Positions 1 to 5,018 of a DNA stretch of 8,676 nt are shown here, one piece after another (the first letter of the stretch is position 1; the number at the start of each line of letters is the position of its first letter). The position numbers and the translations under genes were made by a program. Source of the stretch: an uncultured Ruminococcus sp. (GTDB lineage Bacteria > Bacillota > Clostridia > Oscillospirales > CAG-272). The notes under the pieces are model-generated. The model worked only from the letters and a program-made list of their open reading frames with translations, was not told the origin of the DNA and searched no databases. The stretch spans positions 1-8,676 of the forward strand of contig CACZSC010000052.1 of assembly GCA_902783755.1 (NCBI GenBank). The letters run 5' to 3'.

Positions 1-47
1 CCGAAGAATACCAGGCGGAAGTTCCTGTTGCGGAATACGTTTTCCAT
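1..47 (-). CDS. MFS transporter, N-terminal 15 codons only (partial)
   Basis: An ATG at 45-47 opens a frame that runs off the left edge and reads MENVFRNRNFRLVFF. A basic, Asn/Arg/Phe-rich start of this kind (FRNRNFRLVFxG) is typical of MFS exporters of the drug or siderophore efflux type, just before the first membrane helix. An AGGA ribosome binding site at 56-59 sits 8 nt upstream, inside the last codons of the regulator gene, and only 4 nt separate that gene's stop from this ATG. The two are therefore almost certainly cotranscribed and coupled. Only the start is visible, so the family call is inferred from a short motif; transport direction and substrate cannot be told. Confidence 0.55.
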   Translation of the reverse strand, partial: MENVFRNRNFRLVFF

Positions 48-51
48 TTTC

Positions 52-1134
52 TCAATCCTGCCGTCCATTATCTGTAAGCTCCTTCCATTTCTCTGACATA
101 TCCTGTTCATTGAGTCTGCCGATCATTTCGGCAACACTTTTCACGGCAGACGCTCCGAAGACGTCCAGTACAGCGCCCCTGTCCGTATAGTCGGCGAACC
201 GTAATGTCTTCAGAGTGAAGTCAGGCGTTGAATCGAACCGTACTGCCATTTCCGCCGCCTCCTTCAGGGCCGCGTCAGCCTCTCCGGCTTTACCCGCTTT
301 TTTCAGCGCGAATGCGCGCATGGAGAGCGCCATGGTCATCGCCTTGTCGAGAAAATCAGGCCTGTCCTCCGTCTTGAGTCCAGTGTAGAGTCCTGCGACC
401 CACTCCGTTATGTCAAGCGCCGACTTCCAGTCCCCGCGGGAAAGGAAAACGAAGAAATATCCGAGAGCCGCGTTGAAAAGCGACAGGATGCCTTCCTGCA
501 TCGCTTCAGACAGATAGGGGACCGCTTCGTCGTATCTGCCCATGTACACAGACATGATCGCGCCGATACTGCTGCTGAAAGCGCCTCCTGCGTTGTTCTT
601 CTCCATCAGTTCCAGGGCCTTTTCCTTCTTCCCCAGCAGAAACCATGCCGTGGCCATCCCTCCGCTGATCAAAGACTCGTTTATGCGCGGATCGCTGCTC
701 TGGGGCAGCAGCACTCTGGCCTGTTCCATGAGTTCCAGGGAGCGTCTCAGCTGATCAGGATCCCTGTTACCGGTTCCGAATGCGAGGTACACCTGGGCGC
801 AGCCGTAGACCATCTCGAATGAGTGGGGATACCTTGTAAGGGCTTTTTCCGCTTCACCGAGCGCAGCCGGATCGAGGGTCCGGCAGTATTTATCAAGACG
901 CTCAAGAATGGGTTGTATGCTGTTATCCTTCATCCTGTACCCGAGCAGCACGTCCACTGAGACATCAAAGAAATCCGCCAGCTCGACTATGAGGCTCAGT
1001 TCCGGCTGTGACAGTCCGGACTCCCATTTGTATACCGCCCCTACGGTAACCCCGAGAGCTTCCGCAAGCTTCTCCTGGGTGAGCTTCCTCTGTTTGCGGA
1101 ACATCCGTATGTTTTCGGAAAGAGTCAGTTTCAT
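52..1134 (-). CDS. XRE-family transcriptional regulator with C-terminal TPR-like repeats
   Basis: This is a 360-residue cytoplasmic DNA-binding regulator. Residues about 6-62 form a classic XRE/Cro helix-turn-helix: RKLTQEKLAEALGV, then the recognition stretch VGAVYKWESG, then a leucine-rich dimer helix (LSLIVELADFFDVS). Residues about 90-300 are Ala/Leu-rich paired helices resembling tetratricopeptide repeats (for example GRYDEAVPYLSEAM and the AGKAGEADAALKEAAEMA region), which in such proteins often sense a peptide or ligand or mediate contacts. The start is supported by GGAGG 8 nt upstream. The gene has its own promoter just downstream of the sugar-operon terminator and is followed after 4 nt by an MFS gene. 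The likely job is local control of that transporter, with autoregulation. Control of the upstream glycosidase operon is possible but unproven. The ligand is unknown. Confidence 0.88.
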   Translation of the reverse strand: MKLTLSENIRMFRKQRKLTQEKLAEALGVTVGAVYKWESGLSQPELSLIVELADFFDVSVDVLLGYRMKDNSIQPILERLDKYCRTLDPAALGEAEKALTRYPHSFEMVYGCAQVYLAFGTGNRDPDQLRRSLELMEQARVLLPQSSDPRINESLISGGMATAWFLLGKKEKALELMEKNNAGGAFSSSIGAIMSVYMGRYDEAVPYLSEAMQEGILSLFNAALGYFFVFLSRGDWKSALDITEWVAGLYTGLKTEDRPDFLDKAMTMALSMRAFALKKAGKAGEADAALKEAAEMAVRFDSTPDFTLKTLRFADYTDRGAVLDVFGASAVKSVAEMIGRLNEQDMSEKWKELTDNGRQD

Positions 1135-1166
1135 CTGCGCGACCTCCGTTTTCTTTTTTCGTCTGT

Positions 1167-1172
1167 ATTATA
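1167..1172 (-). promoter_or_regulatory. Secondary -10 box (TATAAT) upstream of the XRE regulator
   Basis: A perfect TATAAT on the minus strand lies 32 nt before the regulator's start codon. No good -35 hexamer is found 16-18 nt upstream (TTCCAT at 17 nt). If used, it would be a weak or activator-dependent second promoter behind the better one at 1226-1254. Confidence 0.3.
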
Positions 1173-1205
1173 CTCCGTCATAAGCGGGAATGGAAGACAC
1201 TTTCA

Positions 1206-1241
1206 ATACTATTTTGACAAAACTTTTTATACTATCAGTAT
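1206..1241. repeat. Direct repeat ATACTAT (23-bp spacing) with a 5-3-5 palindrome; candidate operator
   Basis: ATACTAT occurs at 1206-1212 and again at 1229-1235, start to start 23 bp, about two helical turns. The second copy is part of the palindrome ATACT-ATC-AGTAT (1229-1241), which overlaps the -10 box and spacer of the regulator's promoter. The placement suits a repressor binding site, most simply for autoregulation by the XRE protein. This is inference from position and symmetry only. Confidence 0.4.
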
Positions 1242-1254
1242 GGTTTTATGCCAA
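1226..1254 (-). promoter_or_regulatory. Sigma-A promoter for the XRE regulator/MFS operon
   Basis: On the minus strand TTGGCA (1249-1254) and TATAAA (1226-1231) are separated by exactly 17 bp, each one mismatch from consensus. Transcription should begin near 1219, giving a leader of about 85 nt before the regulator's ATG. The -35 box directly abuts and partly overlaps the U-tract of the preceding terminator. Confidence 0.65.
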
Positions 1255-1288
1255 ATAAGAGAGGCATGACCCGAAGATCACGCCTCCC
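1253..1288 (-). terminator. Rho-independent terminator of the GH31-GPH operon (UUCG tetraloop)
   Basis: On the minus strand a 13-bp stem (arms 1276-1288 and 1259-1271, three G-U wobbles, no mismatch) closes on a cUUCGg tetraloop, an exceptionally stable loop. TTATTT follows as a short U-rich tail. The stem begins 25 nt after the symporter stop codon, the expected place for the operon's terminator. Confidence 0.85.
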
Positions 1289-1313
1289 GTGGAAATATTC
1301 AAGATTGTTTTCC

Positions 1314-2732
1314 TTATTCCTCTATCTGCTTGCGCAGCATCTCCTCTTTCTGCACCTGGAGCTCGTCGATGCGCTTCTTGCTCAGCGGATACACGAACCT
1401 CAGGATGATGAACACCAGCAGGAACAGTACGGCCGGGATCATGACAGAGTAGTTGTACATGGTCTTGAGAGCCGCGTCTGAAAGTCCTTCGGTCTTAAGT
1501 TCGCTTCCGTTGTATCCGATCCGGAGCAGCGGAACGTTGATGAGGATTGTGGCCACGGTCTGGCCCAGTTTGCGCATGAAGGAATAGAACGCGTAGCTCG
1601 TTGCCTCGTCGTTGATTCCGTATGTCACCTTGTTGTAGTCTATCGCGTCATTGGCGAGGACCCAGATGAGCAGGAAGATGAACGCGGTGCCGATTCCGCT
1701 CATGAGGCAGGCGATCAGATACAGCCATACGTTGGTGATACCGAACAGCGAGAGCACGAACAGCACGATGTAGAAGGCAGCTGCCACGAGAACGCCGTAT
1801 GAACACACTTCACGTCTTCCGAACTTGTTGCCCATTTTCGTGGCAAACAGCATTATGACCGCCACGGGCAGATACTGGAACACCGTGGGGAGCATGGTCA
1901 GTCCGGGGGCGTTGAAGTAGTGGTGGAAGAGGTATGTATTGTAGCCCTGGCCGAACATCTGGGCTGCCAGAAACAGCATGCTGGCGATGCTGACAGCCAT
2001 GAAGGGCCTGCTCTTCAGAAGAGTCTTGATGATCTTCTTGGTCTGTCCCTTCTCCTTCGGAGCCGGACGGGAATCCACCCTTTCCTTGCTCATGCCGTAG
2101 CAGAGCATGTAGAACACTATGCTGAGAGCCGCGATTACGCATACGCCGATGAACACGCGGGTGGCGTCCATCTGTTTCGTGCCGTTGGCCAGCTTGATGT
2201 AGCACATGGAGGCCAGAAGCATGGCAGGCATCGCACCGATGGTGGAACCGATGGAACGGAACACGGAAAGAGACGATCTTTCCTTGTCATCCGAAGTGAT
2301 TACCTGTGCCAGTGAGCCGTAGGGGATGTTGATGCACGTGTACAGCATCCCGAAGAGGATGTATGTCACATAAATCCATACAAGCTTTCCTCCGTCGGCC
2401 ATGCCCTGGACATTGACGAACATCAGTATCGCCGCGACTGCCACCGGGATTGCGAATATCTTTATCCAGTGGCGGTATCTTCCGTCGCTGTGAGGTTTAG
2501 CGCGGTCGATGAGGCGTCCCCAGATCGGGTCGTTGATGGCGTCCCAGATCCTGGCGACTATGGTCATGATCATGACGCTCAGAACGCTGATCTCAAGAAC
2601 GTCCGTATAGAACTTGTTCAGCACGCTCTGGGTCAGACCGAAGACAAGACACGAGGCCAGGTCGCCGAACGCGTAGCCGATCTTGTCCTTCATCTTGATT
2701 CCGCTGGTGCGGGAAATGTAGGATTTGTCCAA
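1314..2732 (-). CDS. GPH-family glycoside:cation symporter (MFS superfamily)
   Basis: This is a 472-residue integral membrane protein with about 12 hydrophobic helices, the usual size for glycoside-pentoside-hexuronide symporters (MelB, YihO, YihP, XynB types). Diagnostic segments are KIGYAFGDLAS at helix 1, RIWDAINDPIWGRLIDR at 61-77, NIPYGSLAQVITSDDKERSSL at 135-155, and the helix 10-11 loop DAIDYNKVTYG at 362-372. Asp64 and Asp68 align with the cation-site Asp55 and Asp59 of MelB, so Na+ or H+ coupling is expected. The C-terminal tail (about 450-472) is a charged helix. The start is a TTG, chosen because AGGAGG lies 8 nt before it; the ATG 13 codons further in lacks a good site. It follows the GH31 gene by 12 nt, so it presumably imports that enzyme's glycoside substrate. 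Substrate identity cannot be read from sequence. Confidence 0.92.
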   Translation of the reverse strand: MDKSYISRTSGIKMKDKIGYAFGDLASCLVFGLTQSVLNKFYTDVLEISVLSVMIMTIVARIWDAINDPIWGRLIDRAKPHSDGRYRHWIKIFAIPVAVAAILMFVNVQGMADGGKLVWIYVTYILFGMLYTCINIPYGSLAQVITSDDKERSSLSVFRSIGSTIGAMPAMLLASMCYIKLANGTKQMDATRVFIGVCVIAALSIVFYMLCYGMSKERVDSRPAPKEKGQTKKIIKTLLKSRPFMAVSIASMLFLAAQMFGQGYNTYLFHHYFNAPGLTMLPTVFQYLPVAVIMLFATKMGNKFGRREVCSYGVLVAAAFYIVLFVLSLFGITNVWLYLIACLMSGIGTAFIFLLIWVLANDAIDYNKVTYGINDEATSYAFYSFMRKLGQTVATILINVPLLRIGYNGSELKTEGLSDAALKTMYNYSVMIPAVLFLLVFIILRFVYPLSKKRIDELQVQKEEMLRKQIEE

Positions 2733-2740
2733 GTCCGTTT

Positions 2741-2747
2741 CCTCCTA
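2741..2747 (-). promoter_or_regulatory. Ribosome binding site overlapping the GH31 stop codon (TAGGAGG)
   Basis: The TAG stop of the glycosidase (2745-2747) shares bases with the AGGAGG Shine-Dalgarno (2741-2746) of the symporter, which lies 8 nt ahead of a TTG start. This decides the symporter start and indicates that ribosomes finishing the glycosidase help initiate symporter translation. Confidence 0.8.
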
Positions 2748-4727
2748 GAATGTATATTTGTCCGCGACCTCGCGGAATAACTGCCCGAATCTGCTTTCCT
2801 CCCGGTAGAACACCGGTATCTTCCCGAGCGGCGCTGCTATCTTGTGCTGCGCCCTGCCCTCATACTCTTTTCCGGTCCAGAAATGCACCCATTTGCCTTC
2901 CGGCAGGTTCACCGTGCGGGATTTCGCTCCGCGCCAGTAAACGGGACACACGTACATGTCCTCCCCGAGATAATAGCTGTACATGTCGCGGCTTGAGGAA
3001 TAAGAGACGCTGTTCCAGAAATCCGGGCGTATGGCCGGTATCCCCGATTTGGCAAGCTCCTCGCAGTGCATTATGTACGGCTTCAGCTCCCTGTGTATGT
3101 TCGTGAGGCGCACCGTGTGCGGTATCACCTTCTTCTCGTCGAACTGGCTGTTGGCCCAGGGACGTATGGATTCGTGGCTCCTCATGAGCAGCGAGAACGC
3201 GCACATCTCCATCCAGCGTGTGAACACCTCGTCGTTCCGGTGCATCTTTCCGAAGGAGAAGAAGCCTCCGATGTCGCAGTGTACCATCGGAACGCCGGAG
3301 AAACCGAGGGAAAAGCTTGCAGGCATCACACAGGGCATGCCGTAGTCCTTTGTGAAGTCTGTGTGCTGGTCCCCGTTCCACAGGATCGGAGCGTACGTCT
3401 GTATCCCAAGGTAGCCGCTGCGGGTGAAGAACATGTTCTCTTCAGTGCCGAACTCCTCGATGGCTTCCCTGTTGATCCTTGCCCACATGACGGGCCACAG
3501 GTTGTGTAGCTCTGCCGGATCCCCGTCGTGGAGCACGCAGTCCACGGGCAGGTATTCGCCGAAGTCCGCCATCCATCCGGTGATCCCCAGATCCATCATG
3601 TTCTTCTTTATGAGTTCTTCCTTTATGAACCTGACGGTCTCGGGATTGGTAAGATCAAGCATGCCCGCGTCGAAAGTCGTGGACTTGATGTGGTAGACTT
3701 CCCCGCTTTTCTTCGTGATGAGCCATCCCCTGTCACGGCAGAGATTGTACAGATCACTGTCTTTTACAAGATAAGGGTTTATATACCCGAGGAATTTCAC
3801 GCCCCGGGCGTTCAGCTTTTCTATGGCTCCCTTCAGATCCGGATACAGTTTGTCGTCGACTTTCCAGTTCCACCAGACCTGCTTGCCCATAACGGTGCGG
3901 TTCTCGCCGGACCAGTCCTGGCACCATACCGCGCTGACCGCGGCTCCTGCGTCAAGCATGCCGAAGGCCTTGTTCAGCACCGTTTCGGTCCCGCCCTGGA
4001 CTCCCAGGATCATGCCGCCGTGGCACCATTCGGGTATATACTGCCTGTTCTCGATCCTTGATGCCATGGCACGGGAAAGCTCTTCATAATCCGAGCCCCT
4101 GAGCAGTGTCAGGTTCTTCGGGCAGGTGTCAAATATGAAATCGTAGCTGTCATCGCCGAACTTCGATATACCGTCGGAGGCCACGTCGAAATATATCAGC
4201 CTGCATCTGTCAGTCACGAACACGGGCATGGGCGCGTAGCTTCCGATGTCGGAGTGCTTCTTCGGGACGTAGAACGGCCTGGCTATCAGCGCCTTCTGTA
4301 TGATGGTGGCAGCCTTTATGTGTTCAGACACGAAGTTGACCACATGCTCGCCTCTGAGGTTCGTCTTCCTGTACTGTTCACCTCCGCCGAACACAGCCTC
4401 TCCTTCGTATGCGGGCAGACGGAACTCATATGACCAGCCCTTCTCTCCGGCCAGTTCAAGCTCCGCTCCGCCCTCAAGGGCGGTGATTTTTGCCGTGAGC
4501 ATGCGACCGCCGCCGGAAAAAGTGACGGTATCACCGTTCTTCTCAGCCCTGACGAGAGGACGCCTTTCCACCTCCTGCACCGATTCCTTCACGGTGCCTC
4601 GGTTGAACGAATAGGTCTTCTCCCTTTTTATTGCAATGGCAAAAGGCTTCTTCTCGGTATGTTCAAGCAGTCTCTCCTCACCGGCCTTAAGCACGAGATG
4701 ATTCTTCTGACATTCCAGGTTCACCAT
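2745..4727 (-). CDS. GH31 alpha-glycosidase, YihQ (sulfoquinovosidase)-like clade with altered sugar pocket
   Basis: Retaining alpha-glycosidase, 660 residues from the chosen ATG. An upstream in-frame ATG at 4757 is rejected because GAGGAG lies 8 nt before the ATG at 4727. An N-terminal beta-sandwich (about 1-220, with FGGGEQY) is followed by a TIM barrel holding GVQGGTE, QDWSG, YINPYL, WMADFGEYLP and LWNGDQ, and a C-terminal beta domain with LPEGKWVHFWTG. The nucleophile is Asp388 (codon 3564-3566) and the acid/base Asp453 (3369-3371), matching YihQ Asp405 and Asp472. There is no signal peptide, so it acts in the cytoplasm. Similarity to E. coli YihQ is clear along the whole length. YihQ Gln262, Gln288 and Trp304 are kept (Gln244, Gln270, Trp286), but sulfonate-binding Arg301 is Gln283 and Tyr508 is Phe489. 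Substrate is therefore probably an alpha-glycoside without a sulfonate. First gene of an operon with a sugar symporter. Confidence 0.93.
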   Translation of the reverse strand: MVNLECQKNHLVLKAGEERLLEHTEKKPFAIAIKREKTYSFNRGTVKESVQEVERRPLVRAEKNGDTVTFSGGGRMLTAKITALEGGAELELAGEKGWSYEFRLPAYEGEAVFGGGEQYRKTNLRGEHVVNFVSEHIKAATIIQKALIARPFYVPKKHSDIGSYAPMPVFVTDRCRLIYFDVASDGISKFGDDSYDFIFDTCPKNLTLLRGSDYEELSRAMASRIENRQYIPEWCHGGMILGVQGGTETVLNKAFGMLDAGAAVSAVWCQDWSGENRTVMGKQVWWNWKVDDKLYPDLKGAIEKLNARGVKFLGYINPYLVKDSDLYNLCRDRGWLITKKSGEVYHIKSTTFDAGMLDLTNPETVRFIKEELIKKNMMDLGITGWMADFGEYLPVDCVLHDGDPAELHNLWPVMWARINREAIEEFGTEENMFFTRSGYLGIQTYAPILWNGDQHTDFTKDYGMPCVMPASFSLGFSGVPMVHCDIGGFFSFGKMHRNDEVFTRWMEMCAFSLLMRSHESIRPWANSQFDEKKVIPHTVRLTNIHRELKPYIMHCEELAKSGIPAIRPDFWNSVSYSSSRDMYSYYLGEDMYVCPVYWRGAKSRTVNLPEGKWVHFWTGKEYEGRAQHKIAAPLGKIPVFYREESRFGQLFREVADKYTF

Positions 4728-4770
4728 CTGAAATCTCCTCACGATATGAAAAAGCACCGAAACAGGCTTC

Positions 4771-4820
4771 GCTAAAAAATAACTGAATCAGTGCAAAAAT
4801 GAAACAGCCACAGATGATTC
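4771..4820 (-). terminator. Possible terminator/attenuator between tRNA-Thr and the GH31 operon
   Basis: On the minus strand the arms GAATCA..GTG and CAC..TGATTC (4809-4820 and 4785-4793) can pair over 9 bp with a 3-nt bulge and a 15-nt loop, and are followed within 3 nt by TATTTTTT. It is A/U-rich and weak compared with the other terminators here. It could end the tRNA transcript or act as a leaky barrier ahead of the GH31 gene. Confidence 0.4.
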
Positions 4821-4834
4821 TGCGGCCTCCAGAA

Positions 4835-4907
4835 AGCTGGCAATGTGACTCGAACACACGACCTGCTGATTACGAATCAGCTGCTCTACCGACTGAGCTA
4901 TGCCAGC
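4835..4907 (-). tRNA. tRNA-Thr (anticodon CGU)
   Basis: A complete 73-nt cloverleaf is read on the minus strand. It has a perfect 7-bp acceptor stem (GCTGGCA with TGCCAGC), D arm GCTC-AGTCGGTA-GAGC, anticodon stem GCTGA/TCAGC with loop TTCGTAA giving anticodon CGT (4872-4874, decodes ACG), a 5-nt variable loop AGGTC, and T arm with TTCGAGT. The discriminator base is U and CCA is not encoded, as is common in Bacillota. It has its own strong promoter. Its 3' end points toward the glycosidase operon, whose start codon is 107 nt away. Confidence 0.96.
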
Positions 4908-4913
4908 ATTTTC

Positions 4914-4946
4914 GCGGTCCCGGCAAGGTTCTCTTCCCGGAACCGC
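4914..4946 (-). repeat. Inverted repeat forming a hairpin in the tRNA-Thr 5' leader
   Basis: Arms 4937-4946 and 4914-4923 pair over 10 bp with a single G-U wobble around a 13-nt loop that can add three more pairs. No T-run follows on the minus strand before the tRNA begins 6 nt later, so it is not an ordinary terminator. Transcription should start near 4943-4944, placing most of the hairpin in the pre-tRNA leader, where it may aid 5' processing or stability. Confidence 0.5.
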
Positions 4947-4949
4947 CTT

Positions 4950-4979
4950 ATTATACAATACAAGCCGGCCAAATGTCAA
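4950..4979 (-). promoter_or_regulatory. Consensus sigma-A promoter for tRNA-Thr
   Basis: On the minus strand a perfect TTGACA (4974-4979) and a perfect TATAAT (4950-4955) are separated by 18 bp. Such strong hexamers suit a stable-RNA gene. It lies between the DUF1015 stop codon and the tRNA. Confidence 0.85.
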
Positions 4980-5018
4980 CGAGAATTTTTATTTTCCCTC
5001 CGCCGTTCCACGGCTTGC

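Noticed and set aside
1214..1244. TTGACA on the plus strand at 1214-1219 as a rightward promoter
   Set aside because: The nearest -10-like hexamers are 8 bp (TATACT) or 19 bp (TATGGT) away, and no plus-strand gene follows before 6463.
2860..3381. 173-codon minus-strand frame inside the GH31 gene
   Set aside because: It is an out-of-frame shadow of the glycosidase with His/Arg-rich, low-sense composition.
1920..4614. Several plus-strand open frames of 90-177 codons across the symporter and glycosidase
   Set aside because: They are antisense to two well-recognised genes, show no family motifs or ribosome sites, and arise from the high third-position GC of the real genes.
4743..4757. Upstream ATG (4757) as the GH31 start
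   Set aside because: No ribosome site precedes it, while GAGGAG lies 8 nt before the ATG at 4727; the ten extra residues are not family-like.
4785..4881. GAATCAG shared between the tRNA anticodon arm and the gap before GH31 as an attachment-site repeat
   Set aside because: Only 7 bp are shared and the match is to the anticodon arm, not the tRNA 3' end used by integrases.
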